This document shows, one piece after another, positions 1-7,786 of a DNA stretch of 11,478 nt. The position numbers were made by a program, and so were the translations under genes. Numbering within the stretch: position 1 is the stretch's first letter; the number at the start of each line of letters is the position of its first letter. The stretch is from the NCBI GenBank assembly GCA_902492935.1, contig CABUNJ010000037.1, positions 1 through 11,478 of the forward strand, in the 5' to 3' direction. Under the pieces are notes generated by a model. The model worked only from the letters and a program-made list of their open reading frames with translations. It did no database searches and was not told where the DNA came from. This DNA is from an uncultured Collinsella sp. (lineage in GTDB: Bacteria > Actinomycetota > Coriobacteriia > Coriobacteriales > Coriobacteriaceae).

Positions 1-26
1 GGCCCGTGGGTTATACCCTAAGAGCA

Positions 27-49
27 AACCACCCTTTTTAAGGGTGGTT
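27..49. repeat. Perfect 10-bp inverted repeat, possible terminator of an upstream gene
   Basis: Arms at 27-36 and 40-49 are exact reverse complements around a 3-base loop. The T-rich stretch (35-39) lies in the stem top and loop rather than after the stem, and what follows is not a T-run, so it is not a textbook intrinsic terminator on the + strand. It could end transcription of a gene left of the window or be a protein binding site. Confidence 0.4.
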
Positions 50-53
50 CTGA

Positions 54-80
54 TTGCCGCATCAGCCCCGGGTATACAAT
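54..80 (+). promoter_or_regulatory. Candidate promoter of the binding protein/GGDEF operon
   Basis: A TACAAT -10 hexamer lies at 75-80. The best upstream match is TTGCCG at 54-59, with a short 15-base spacer, so the -35 assignment is weak. A start site near 86-88 would lie upstream of the chosen GTG at 115 but would leave out the earlier in-frame ATG at 79, which agrees with the later start. Confidence 0.35.
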
Positions 81-114
81 GAAATCCGACTGCTGTTTCG
101 ATGAAGGGAGGCGC

Positions 115-951
115 GTGCCCGGACGCACCAAGCGAGCCGCCATCGTCTCGTTTACGCTCATGCTCCTTGTTGCCGCCTGTGTGGCCGCCCTGACGTATAC
201 CGTTCGAAGCAGTTCTTCCTCCCCGAATGAAGCCGACAAAGATCTCCCGGTACTCAAAATCGGCGTTACGGATAACGATCCCTATGTGTATGTCGATACC
301 ACGGGCGATTACGCCGGTATCGATATCGACATCGCCCGCGAGGCCTGCAGGCGCGCGGGGCTCAAGCCACAGTTTGTCGATATTGACTGGAACGATCGCG
401 ACCGGCTGCTCAAAAACGGTGATATCGATTGCCTGTGGTGTGATTATTCTCCCTGTTATCGCGAGGATAAGTATTACTGGACCGAGCCGTATCTAACCGT
501 GACGGTTTCGGTTGCCGCCAAGAAAACGAGTGGCATCACGTCCTTGGCGCATCTCGATGGAAGCAAGACCATCGCGGTGATTGCGGGCTCGGTGAGCGAA
601 CGCCGATTGCTCGCAGGGGATCTGGAAATCTCGCCGGACGTGCAAATCAAATCGTATGGTTCTGCCGAGCTCTGCAAAGCCGCCCTCGCCAAAGGGTATG
701 TCGACTGTTGGATGGCGGACGTTCAATCGCTTGATCGACTCGTCGCCCAGTATCCCGGCGTTTATCGTGTGTTTGCCGACAACGTTATGACGGTTGACCT
801 GGGCGTTGCATTTGATGTTGCCTATGAGGGAGAGTGTGTCAAAAACCTCGATACCGCGCTGTTCGATATGGATCGAGACGGCACGATAGAGCGCATTGTG
901 GACAATTACAAGGCAGGAGCGACGACGGGCGGGCAAGGAGCGGAATCATGA
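115..951 (+). CDS. Extracytoplasmic amino-acid-type solute-binding protein (SBP family 3)
   Basis: About 278 residues. The N-terminus is basic followed by a hydrophobic helix containing VAAC, which fits a lipobox. Hydrophobic residues continue past the Cys, so an uncleaved membrane anchor is also possible. The rest matches the bacterial family 3 binding-protein fold: LKIGVTDNDPYVYVD opens the domain, followed by a GIDIDIAREA segment, a DIDCLW segment, and a C-terminal DGTIERIVDNYKAG. These proteins bind amino acids or similar small ligands outside the cell. The GTG at 115 is preferred over the in-frame ATG at 79 because a GGAGG-like site lies at 107-111 (spacing is short, 3 bases), while the ATG has no ribosome site and overlaps the candidate -10. 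No permease or ATPase gene is adjacent. The stop overlaps the start of the GGDEF gene (ATGA), so a sensory role is more likely than uptake. The CLWCDYSPC cysteine cluster is unusual. Confidence 0.85.
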   Translation: MPGRTKRAAIVSFTLMLLVAACVAALTYTVRSSSSSPNEADKDLPVLKIGVTDNDPYVYVDTTGDYAGIDIDIAREACRRAGLKPQFVDIDWNDRDRLLKNGDIDCLWCDYSPCYREDKYYWTEPYLTVTVSVAAKKTSGITSLAHLDGSKTIAVIAGSVSERRLLAGDLEISPDVQIKSYGSAELCKAALAKGYVDCWMADVQSLDRLVAQYPGVYRVFADNVMTVDLGVAFDVAYEGECVKNLDTALFDMDRDGTIERIVDNYKAGATTGGQGAES

Positions 952-2747
952 CAAATGACAAACACCGCTTGCGTCGAAAGACTCTGACCGTCATAGCTGT
1001 CAGCGTTATTGTCAGCGCTGTCTTATTAGGCCTGTTGTATGCGGTTGGAACCCATCGCTGCCTCGAAAAAACGCTTGGGTTTGGCCAAGAAACCATGGCG
1101 TTTTTGGAAAACGCTTGCGAAAAATGTGACCGCTACGAACAGGGGAGAAAAACCGAGGAGACGCACGATTTGCTCGCCGCGGTCGAATCGTTTGCGACGT
1201 TCCTGTCCCCTGATCGCGTTGAGGTTAACAACGATCTTATCGAGCAATTTGTCCATGCCGAGAACCTTTCGGGGTTGATGGTCATGGACTCCGATGGCCA
1301 TATGGCTGCCCACTACGACATCGATGGTCGCGATCCGCTCATGTTGTGGCGAGAGGAGCTGGCCTGTTCGCCGGTCGCATCGATGTATCAAGGTTCCAAA
1401 GTGTCCTACTCAACTGTCGTCGAGCGCCGTGGTGTTGTGTTTGCCGTCTGTGCTGTTCCGTATGGCGACGGCGTTGCCCTGGCATACCGTTCATTTGTTC
1501 CCGATACGGCGGATGACTATTCATATGCCATAGCCGATGTGCTTGCGAACAACACCTTCCACCAAAGTCCCATGGTGCTTGTTATGGAGGATGCGGAGAT
1601 TGTCTCATCCAACAGTGCCGATGCTGACGTGTCGCTCGCCCGACTCCTCACCAGTACAGGAGTTGAGTGGAAAGAAGACGGCCTGACGCGCATCGAATAT
1701 CGAGGAGACAAATGGTATGCCGTGCGTGCGGCATATAAGGACTACCGCCTGTTTGCGCTCTATCCCAAATCTGAGGTCATGTCTGACAGGATTTCATTTG
1801 TCGCCGCCGGCGTCTTGGTGTGCCTTGCGTTCTGGGTCGTGGTGCTGTTGGCTCGAAATATCGTTGACCACCGCAATTTGGTCGAAAAGGATAAACAGCT
1901 CGGCATTATCAATGCCATAAGCGCCATCTACGATTCGACCTTCCTTTTGCATCTCGACACCCTCGAGATCGAGGGAATCAATATGTCGCCGGCGATAGCG
2001 AAGATATTTGCCGAGCACAACGAGGCATATGACTTTATGGACACAGTCTGCCGGGATATCGTGAGTCCCGAAAGCCGCGAAGCGGTTGTGGGACTCGTAG
2101 ATATAAGTACGCTTCGTGAACGTATGGAGGGCGTACCGTACTTGGCTGCCGAGGTGCGAGATTGTCGAGGCGCTTGGTACTCGCTACAGGTTGTCCCCCA
2201 GCATCGCGATGAGCAAGGCCGACTGGAGTCGGTCGTCGTGGCGACGCACAACATATCGATGGTCAAGCATGCCGAGGAGCTGTCATACCAAGATAAACTG
2301 ACGGGCCTTCGCAACCGCAACTATCTTGAATCGCGTGGAGATAGCCTGGTAAACGAGGGCTTGCCAGTGAGCGTGATTATGGTGGACTGTAATTATCTCA
2401 AGCGGACCAACGACATCTATGGTCACGAGATGGGGGATGAACTGCTGCGACGGACGGCGTCCGTGCTGCGGCGGGTGGCTGGTGCGGATTATCTGCCGAT
2501 GCGCGTTGGCGGCGACGAGTTTTTGCTGGTTTGCCCCCATACTGACAACGAGTCTGCGCTCGGGCTGGAACAGGATCTTCGTCTCGGTCTTGCCGCGGTA
2601 AGCGATGAGGCCCTGACGGTCAGCGCATCGATTGGCGTGGCGACCGTCGAGACGGCTGGAAATACGCTGGCCGATGTATATCGCGTCGCCGACCACAATA
2701 TGTATCGGGAGAAGCGTATGGTCCACGTACAGGGTGTGGACTGCTAA
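948..2747 (+). CDS. Membrane-anchored diguanylate cyclase with extracytoplasmic sensor, PAS-like and GGDEF domains
   Basis: 599 residues from the ATG at 948, which overlaps the previous stop by 4 bases; the reading frame is open further upstream (to 834), but the coupled ATG is the natural start. Order: basic start, TM1 (about 11-34), extracytoplasmic region (about 35-280, probably a Cache-like sensor), TM2 (about 282-306), a PAS-like linker domain (about 322-435), then GGDEF (about 440-594). The GGDEF domain opens with DKLTGLRNRNYL at 449, keeps a DxxxLKxxND-type metal/substrate segment, and has an intact GGDEF at 521-525, so synthesis of c-di-GMP from two GTP is expected. The RxxD inhibitory site normally just upstream of GGDEF is absent (GADY instead), so product feedback through that site is unlikely. 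No EAL or HD-GYP domain is present. Co-expression with the binding protein suggests that the liganded binding protein docks on the sensor region; this is inference. Confidence 0.9.
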   Translation: MTNDKHRLRRKTLTVIAVSVIVSAVLLGLLYAVGTHRCLEKTLGFGQETMAFLENACEKCDRYEQGRKTEETHDLLAAVESFATFLSPDRVEVNNDLIEQFVHAENLSGLMVMDSDGHMAAHYDIDGRDPLMLWREELACSPVASMYQGSKVSYSTVVERRGVVFAVCAVPYGDGVALAYRSFVPDTADDYSYAIADVLANNTFHQSPMVLVMEDAEIVSSNSADADVSLARLLTSTGVEWKEDGLTRIEYRGDKWYAVRAAYKDYRLFALYPKSEVMSDRISFVAAGVLVCLAFWVVVLLARNIVDHRNLVEKDKQLGIINAISAIYDSTFLLHLDTLEIEGINMSPAIAKIFAEHNEAYDFMDTVCRDIVSPESREAVVGLVDISTLRERMEGVPYLAAEVRDCRGAWYSLQVVPQHRDEQGRLESVVVATHNISMVKHAEELSYQDKLTGLRNRNYLESRGDSLVNEGLPVSVIMVDCNYLKRTNDIYGHEMGDELLRRTASVLRRVAGADYLPMRVGGDEFLLVCPHTDNESALGLEQDLRLGLAAVSDEALTVSASIGVATVETAGNTLADVYRVADHNMYREKRMVHVQGVDC

Positions 2748-2764
2748 TCTTGCCCCCACCAGTC

Positions 2765-2795
2765 CAAGCATCGTAGGATGTTGAATCGGTGCTTG
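2765..2795. repeat. 9-bp imperfect inverted repeat in the 2748-2860 intergenic gap
   Basis: Arms 2765-2773 and 2787-2795 pair over 9 positions with one G-U pair and a 13-base loop. No T-run follows, so a rho-independent terminator is not supported. A GATAAT hexamer occurs twice downstream (2797-2802 and 2820-2825). The second could be the -10 of the next gene, with TTGCGA at 2793-2798 as a poorly spaced (21 bases) -35. Confidence 0.3.
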
Positions 2796-2860
2796 CGATA
2801 ATAAGTCGGTCCAGGCGGGGATAATAGACGTCTGAAATTTCTTTCTGAGAAGGGATCTCA

Positions 2861-3124
2861 ATGATTAGTTTTGACTACAAGCCTCAGGGTGTATGCTCTC
2901 GCAATATCCACCTCAATCTTTCTGACGATGGCAGCAAGGTGCTGGGCGTCGAGTTTACCGGCGGCTGCGATGGCAACCTCAAGGCCATCTCCAGGCTGGT
3001 CGAGGGCGCTCCCGCCGATCGCGTAATCGAGGTTCTCGCCGGTAATACCTGCGGTATGAAAAAGACCTCTTGCGCCGATCAGCTTACGCGCGCTATCGAG
3101 GCCGCTCGCGCAGAGATCGCCTAA
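2861..3124 (+). CDS. TSCPD domain protein (TIGR03905-type small cysteine protein)
   Basis: 87 residues, preceded by a good AGAAGGGA ribosome site at 2848-2855 with 5-base spacing. The sequence follows the TIGR03905/TSCPD pattern: FTGGCDGNLKAISRLVEG in the middle, then NTCGMKKTSCADQL near the end. The four cysteines (12, 36, 64, 71) sit in the conserved positions and could bind metal or be redox active. The name-giving TSCPD motif reads TSCAD here (69-73). Related domains occur at the C-terminus of vitamin B12-dependent ribonucleotide reductase; the stand-alone family has no established function. Its stop codon overlaps the start of the Tat lipoprotein gene (TAATG), so the two are translated together. 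Confidence 0.88.
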   Translation: MISFDYKPQGVCSRNIHLNLSDDGSKVLGVEFTGGCDGNLKAISRLVEGAPADRVIEVLAGNTCGMKKTSCADQLTRAIEAARAEIA

Positions 3125-4335
3125 TGAGCATCGCTGATCGCTTTAAGAATGGAATAACGCGTCGAGGTTTTGTGCTGGGTGGCGCCGCTACCGGTGCTGC
3201 TGCCGTACTGGCCGGTTGCTCGAAAAAAACGGGCACGAGTGATGACGCCGCTGGCGAGCCGCAGGTTATCAAGGACGATTCGAAGATTGTTTCGATCACT
3301 GATGAGTACGAAGCTGTTGATATCGATCTTGAGCCCGCGGCCTCGTGGACGCTGCCGCTGGGCACGCTGCTGTACTACTGCGATGGCGACTACGCTGCCG
3401 CGATGATGGCGCCTGCTTCTGCCCTGCATGCCAATACGCTTGGTGTGCTCAACCTGGGCGACGGCTCGCTTACCACACTTATCGAGGATCCCATTGAGGG
3501 AACCGGTTATGCGTTTTACGACGTTCGCGCGGGTGATGGCGTGTTCGCGTGGGTCGAGATGAACTTCGCCAATGCGTCTTGGAAACTCTATGCGCAAAAC
3601 CTTGCAGGCTCCTCCCTTACCGGCAACGCTGTCGAGCTCGACCGCGGTGGCGAAAACTACGATCCGCCGCTCTTCACGGCGTATGGGTCGTCGGTCATCT
3701 GGTATAAGATGCCTTCGTCCGGCGGCACCAAGACGAGTAACGATTCGTACTGCTACCGTCAGTCGCCCAGCGAGTCCAAGCCTGAGACTATTTGGAAGTC
3801 GACGGGCCGCTTCGCATCCGCCCCGCGTGTGAGCGACGGCATCCTGACCATCTCGCCCCGTGTACACAATGATGAGGGCGTCTATTACGGTATGACGGCG
3901 ATCGACCTGACTGACGGCAACAACACGAAGCGGGCTCAGCTGGTGCTTCCTTCGTCGGTTTCGCCTTTCGAGGCCGTGTATATGGGAGACACCTTCGTGT
4001 TCTCCATTGAGGCGACGTATAGCGGTGCGGGCAGCCTGGGCAATATGGGCACCTATATCGGTAACGAGGGCGGGCCGTACCTCTTCCTTTCGCGTGAGCC
4101 GCTCGCGTGCGCTGCGGGAAGGAAAAACAAATACCTGGTTAAAGTTCAGGCGTCGCATTTTTTGATTGACACTTCGGCTAAGACCTACGGCTCGCTTCTG
4201 TCGCCCGACCGAGCCTTGGAGTATGGCGATTATCCTGCTACGGCGGGTAAATCGAGCTCGTTCTTAACGTACGCAACGGTGCGTAACAGCCAGGGAATTC
4301 CCGAGACGGTTACCGCTCGCTTGTTCTCTCTTTAG
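3124..4335 (+). CDS. Tat-exported lipoprotein, probable beta-propeller-like, function unknown
   Basis: 403 residues from the ATG at 3124, which overlaps the preceding TAA by one base; the frame is open back to 3070, but that start would lack the signal peptide at the N-terminus. Residues 12-20 read TRRGFVLGG, a twin-arginine motif, followed by an Ala-rich hydrophobic stretch and LAGC with Cys32, a lipobox. The product is therefore expected to be folded in the cytoplasm, exported by Tat and lipid-anchored. The mature part has no catalytic motif I recognise. It is rich in short beta-like segments with repeated aromatic/Gly patterns (for example VFAWVEMNF, SSVIWYKM, DTFVFSIEA), which suggests a beta-propeller. 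This fold call is inference. No strong ribosome site is present, which agrees with translational coupling to the TSCPD gene. Confidence 0.8.
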   Translation: MSIADRFKNGITRRGFVLGGAATGAAAVLAGCSKKTGTSDDAAGEPQVIKDDSKIVSITDEYEAVDIDLEPAASWTLPLGTLLYYCDGDYAAAMMAPASALHANTLGVLNLGDGSLTTLIEDPIEGTGYAFYDVRAGDGVFAWVEMNFANASWKLYAQNLAGSSLTGNAVELDRGGENYDPPLFTAYGSSVIWYKMPSSGGTKTSNDSYCYRQSPSESKPETIWKSTGRFASAPRVSDGILTISPRVHNDEGVYYGMTAIDLTDGNNTKRAQLVLPSSVSPFEAVYMGDTFVFSIEATYSGAGSLGNMGTYIGNEGGPYLFLSREPLACAAGRKNKYLVKVQASHFLIDTSAKTYGSLLSPDRALEYGDYPATAGKSSSFLTYATVRNSQGIPETVTARLFSL

Positions 4336-4394
4336 TCTCCGAGGGGTTAAAAAGGCGTCGACAGGGGAATAAGCGCGTTGTGACTATGAGTACC

Positions 4395-4433
4395 GCCCGC
4401 CGAGCTATCGCACCCATGCGATGCCCGGTGGGC
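4395..4433. repeat. Nested hairpin in the leader of the two-component operon
   Basis: An outer 8-bp stem (4395-4402 with 4426-4433, one G-U pair) encloses an inner 6-bp stem (4407-4412 with 4417-4422) with loop CCCA. It lies 60 bases after the lipoprotein stop and 55 before the response regulator start. No T-run follows, so it is either a weak or Rho-assisted terminator or a leader structure. The TAAAAT at 4444-4449 could be a -10, but I find no good -35. Confidence 0.45.
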
Positions 4434-4488
4434 TCAGGTGCGTTAAAATGAGCTTGTTCTTAGCTAATTGAGACAGGGGGGCCGTGTT

Positions 4489-5211
4489 ATGGCTTCAGAT
4501 GCAAAAAAGATTCTGCTGGTCGAGGACGAGAAGGCAATCCGTGACGCTGTCGCTGCCTATCTCGAGCGCGAGGGCTATTGGGTCGTGGGCGTGGGCGACG
4601 GCCAGTCCGCTATCGAGGAGTTCGAGAAGCATCAGTTCGACCTGGTCGTGCTCGACCTCATGCTCCCTAAGATTCCCGGCGAGCGCGTCTGCCGCACCAT
4701 TCGCGACACCTCGGATGTCCCCATCATTATGCTGACGGCCAAGGGCGAGATCGAGGACCGTATTATCGGCCTCGAGCTCGGCGCCGACGACTACCTGATC
4801 AAGCCGTTCTCGCCGCGCGAGCTTGTCGCGCGCGTGCGCGCCTTGTTCCGCCGTGCCCACCAGGCCGATGAGCCGGCCGTCGAGGTGCTCGACTTTGGCG
4901 ATCTGGTCATTGACATCTCGGGCCACAAGATTTTGGTCGAGGGCAAGGAAGTCGACCTGACGGCTTCCGAGTTCAAGCTGCTCACCACGCTTGCCCGTCA
5001 TCCCGGCCGCGTCTACAACCGCATGGAGCTGGTCGAGAAGGTGCTCGGCTACGACTTTGAGGGTTACGAGCGCACCATCGACAGCCACGTGAAGAACCTT
5101 CGCGCCAAGCTGGGCGACGACCCCAAGAAGCCCAAGTGGCTCTACACCGTCCACGGTGTCGGCTACCGCTTCGAAGCTCCGACCAAGACCGATAAGTCGG
5201 ACGAGAAATAA
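4489..5211 (+). CDS. OmpR/PhoB-family response regulator
   Basis: 240 residues. The ATG at 4489 follows an AGGGGGG site (4475-4481) with 7-base spacing; an in-frame TTG at 4468 has no such support. Residues 1-120 are a receiver domain: acidic pair E12-D13, phosphoacceptor D56 in VVLDLMLP, T83 in IIMLTA, and K105 in DDYLIKPF are all present. Residues about 135-233 are a winged-helix DNA-binding domain, with TASEFKLLTTLARHPGRVY at the start of the effector core and KWLYTVHGVGYRF at the wing. It should be phosphorylated by the kinase encoded 12 bases downstream and then bind promoter DNA. The regulated genes cannot be told from this sequence. It resembles PhoP/MtrA/RegX3-like regulators of Gram-positive bacteria, but a specific name is not justified. 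Confidence 0.95.
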   Translation: MASDAKKILLVEDEKAIRDAVAAYLEREGYWVVGVGDGQSAIEEFEKHQFDLVVLDLMLPKIPGERVCRTIRDTSDVPIIMLTAKGEIEDRIIGLELGADDYLIKPFSPRELVARVRALFRRAHQADEPAVEVLDFGDLVIDISGHKILVEGKEVDLTASEFKLLTTLARHPGRVYNRMELVEKVLGYDFEGYERTIDSHVKNLRAKLGDDPKKPKWLYTVHGVGYRFEAPTKTDKSDEK

Positions 5212-5223
5212 AGGAAATCACAT

Positions 5224-6789
5224 ATGACACCTGCGCGCTTTGAAATCGGGCAAAAGCATAAGCAGGAGAACGAGGCGGGTTCCAAGGCTAGTTGGAACAC
5301 GCCTCGTTCCGATTCACGGCCAACGATGAGCTATCCCTCGCGTATGGCCCTGGCTTTTGCCCTGACATCGCTCATGACGGTATTGGTGCTGGTGGGCGTA
5401 GTCTCCGTTGTATGGGGCACGGTTTTTACGGATTACACGCGCTCCAATATTGTCGAAATCGCCAATTCCGCTGCCGAAAAGTTGGCAACGTCTTATGAGG
5501 AAAACGGTTCTTGGACTGCGGGGGAGCTGCGTACGGTCGCGACATCGAGTTTGGTGTCCGACGATCTTGGCATGCAGGTCGTCAATAAAAAGGGCGTCAT
5601 CGTCTACGACGACTCGTGGCCCTCGGCAAGCGCTACTGCCGATGTACGCGAAAATCAGGCGACGACCGACGGTACGAGCGGAAAGAAGGCATCGCACAGT
5701 CCAGTCTCGTCTGCTCCCACCGATTCCAATAGTGTTGCCAACGTTGAGATCGTGACGTCCTCCGGCGAGCATGTGGGTCAGGTCAAATTGTGGGCGATTG
5801 GCTCCGATGCCCTGCTCACCAGGGCAGACTCAGCATTCAGAGAGAAGACCTTTAATGCCATGGCCCTTGCCGCGGTTGTGGCCGTCTGCATCTCGGTCGT
5901 TATCGGAGCGCTCATGTCGCGCATGCTCACCAAGCCGATTCATCGTATTACCAGCACCGCCAAGCAGATTCGCGATGGAGACCTGTCCGCTCGTACGGGC
6001 TTGCGCGGCGATGATGAGATCGATCAGCTGGGTGAGACCTTCGATGAGATGGCCACTTCGCTCGAGAAGGATATGAAACATGAGAAACGCCTGACCTCAG
6101 ACGTTGCACACGAGCTTCGCACGCCGCTTATGGCCATGCTCGCAACGGTCGAGGCCATGCAGGATGGCGTGTACCCCACCGACGATGAGCATTTGGAGAC
6201 CGTTGCTTCCGAGACGCGTCGCCTGGCTCGTCTGGTGCAGCAGATGCTCGACCTGTCGCGCATGGAAAACAGCACGGCTCCGCTCAACCTTGAGCCGGTG
6301 GACATGGTTCCTTTCGTGCGATCGATTGTGAACGGCCAGGAGCGTCTGTTTGCCGACCGTGACCTTCGTCTTCGCTTTGCAGATGAAACCCAAGGGCACG
6401 ACGATGTCGTCGAGGCCGATCCCGACATGATCACGCAATGTGTTATCAACCTCATGAGCAACGCCATGCGCTACACCCCCGAGGGCGGTTGGGTCGTGGT
6501 GTCGGTGCTCAGTGACCGCAGGCACGTCAGCATTGCCGTTTCTGATACCGGTATCGGTATTGCCAAGGACGATCTGTCGCGCATTTTCGGGCGGTTTTGG
6601 CGCGCCGATGCTAGCCGCGCCCGCGAAGCTGGCGGCCTGGGCGTCGGCCTCGCCGTGACCAAGCAGATCGTCGAGCGTCACCATGGCTACATATCCGTGG
6701 AGTCGGAGCTTGGAAAGGGTACGACTTTTACAATTCATCTGCCCCGCGAGCACACGGCGGACGCGGCATCTACTACAATGGAGCACTAG
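5224..6789 (+). CDS. HAMP-domain sensor histidine kinase
   Basis: 521 residues, with an AAGGAA site upstream and 12 bases after the response regulator stop. A cytoplasmic tail of about 41 residues precedes TM1 (about 42-66). An extracytoplasmic sensor region (about 67-209), with a low-complexity Ser/Thr/Ala stretch in its second half, is followed by TM2 (about 212-232), HAMP (about 232-285), and the HisKA domain with SDVAHELRTPL, phospho-accepting His296. The ATPase domain has the N box around Asn413 (NLMSNAMRYTPEGG), the G1 box DTGIGIA from Asp441, an F box FGRFWRAD, and the G2 box GGLGVGLAV from Gly470. All residues needed for autophosphorylation are seen. It should phosphorylate D56 of the adjacent regulator. 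The stimulus is unknown. An in-frame ATG at codon 35 could be an alternative start but lacks a clear ribosome site. Confidence 0.95.
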   Translation: MTPARFEIGQKHKQENEAGSKASWNTPRSDSRPTMSYPSRMALAFALTSLMTVLVLVGVVSVVWGTVFTDYTRSNIVEIANSAAEKLATSYEENGSWTAGELRTVATSSLVSDDLGMQVVNKKGVIVYDDSWPSASATADVRENQATTDGTSGKKASHSPVSSAPTDSNSVANVEIVTSSGEHVGQVKLWAIGSDALLTRADSAFREKTFNAMALAAVVAVCISVVIGALMSRMLTKPIHRITSTAKQIRDGDLSARTGLRGDDEIDQLGETFDEMATSLEKDMKHEKRLTSDVAHELRTPLMAMLATVEAMQDGVYPTDDEHLETVASETRRLARLVQQMLDLSRMENSTAPLNLEPVDMVPFVRSIVNGQERLFADRDLRLRFADETQGHDDVVEADPDMITQCVINLMSNAMRYTPEGGWVVVSVLSDRRHVSIAVSDTGIGIAKDDLSRIFGRFWRADASRAREAGGLGVGLAVTKQIVERHHGYISVESELGKGTTFTIHLPREHTADAASTTMEH

Positions 6790-6847
6790 CTTTTCGCTAT
6801 TCGGTGAAGGAGGGGCCGCGTCCCTGCCGCTCCGAGTTTGCGAAAAC

Positions 6848-6874
6848 ATGCGGGAAAGAACCCGCATTTCTGTC
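6848..6874 (+). terminator. Weak hairpin terminator between kinase gene and purC
   Basis: A perfect 7-bp stem (6848-6854 with 6861-6867) and a 6-base loop, followed by a broken T-rich tail. It sits between the kinase stop and the purC ribosome site, so it could separate the two-component operon from purC or attenuate read-through. Confidence 0.45.
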
Positions 6875-6898
6875 GTATTTAGGTAAGGAGTGACTCAC

Positions 6899-7786
6899 GT
6901 GACAACGATGGAGCGTCGTCCGGATTCCCGTGGCAAGGTTCGTGATATTTACGATGCCGGTGAAAACCTGCTGATGGTCGCCACCGACCGCATTTCTGCG
7001 TTCGACTTCATTCTTCCCGACGAGATTCCGTTTAAGGGAGAGGTGCTCAACCGCATCTCGGCATTCTGGTTTGATAAATTTGCCGACATCGTCCCCAACC
7101 ACCTCGTCTCCATCGACCCGGCTGATTTCCCCGAGGAGTTTGCCGAGTATCGTGACTATCTCGCTGGCCGCGCCATGCTGGTCAAGAAGGCCCAGACGAT
7201 TCCTATCGAGTGCATCGTCCGCGGCTATCTGACCGGTTCGGGTAAGAAGACCTATGACGAGAACGGCACCGTCTGCGGCATTCAGCTGCCCGAGGGACTG
7301 ACCGAGGCTTCCAAGCTTCCCGAGCCGCTGTTCACGCCGTCCACGAAGGCCGAGATCGGTGACCACGACGAGAACATCTCGTTCGAGCGTTGCTGTGAGA
7401 TCGTGGGCGAGGACATCGCCACGCAGATTCGCGACCTGTCCCTCAAGATTTACAAGGCTGCCGCCGAGTACGCTGCGACCCGTGGCATCATCATCGCCGA
7501 CACCAAGTTCGAGTTTGGTGTCATCGATGGCCAGGTCACGCTGATCGACGAGTGCCTCACGCCCGACTCCAGCCGTTTCTGGCCTGCCGCCAGCTACGAG
7601 GAGGGCAAGATTCAGCCCAGCTACGACAAGCAATTCGTCCGCAATTGGCTCAAGGCCAACTGGGATATGACGGGGGAGACTCCGCACCTGCCCGCCGAGG
7701 TCATCGATGGCACGTCCGAGCGCTATCGCGAGGCCTTCCAGATCATCACGGGCTCCCAGTTCACAAGCATGAAGGAGAACGCATAA
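6899..7786 (+). CDS. purC: Phosphoribosylaminoimidazole-succinocarboxamide synthase (SAICAR synthetase)
   Basis: 295 residues. The enzyme joins aspartate to CAIR with ATP to give SAICAR in de novo purine synthesis. Recognisable family segments are SRGKVRDIY near the N-terminus (phosphate-binding start), VATDRISAFD, the signature PIECIVRGYLTGSG with Arg108, FTPSTKAEIGDHDENIS, and IIADTKFEFG around Asp201, then LIDECLTPDSSRFW. The length fits the approximately 295-residue class of PurC rather than the shorter 240-residue class. The start is taken as GTG 6899 because AAGGAG at 6885-6890 is then 8 bases away; GTG 6890 overlaps the ribosome site and ATG 6908 is too far. No other purine genes are seen in the window. 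Confidence 0.95.
   Translation: MTTMERRPDSRGKVRDIYDAGENLLMVATDRISAFDFILPDEIPFKGEVLNRISAFWFDKFADIVPNHLVSIDPADFPEEFAEYRDYLAGRAMLVKKAQTIPIECIVRGYLTGSGKKTYDENGTVCGIQLPEGLTEASKLPEPLFTPSTKAEIGDHDENISFERCCEIVGEDIATQIRDLSLKIYKAAAEYAATRGIIIADTKFEFGVIDGQVTLIDECLTPDSSRFWPAASYEEGKIQPSYDKQFVRNWLKANWDMTGETPHLPAEVIDGTSERYREAFQIITGSQFTSMKENA

Noticed and set aside
834..947. Upstream extension of the GGDEF reading frame
   Set aside because: It overlaps the binding-protein gene in another frame, and the coupled ATG at 948 gives a normal N-terminus with TM1.
3121..4158. 345-residue minus-strand open frame
   Set aside because: Antisense of the Tat lipoprotein gene; Arg- and His-rich composition typical of a shadow frame.
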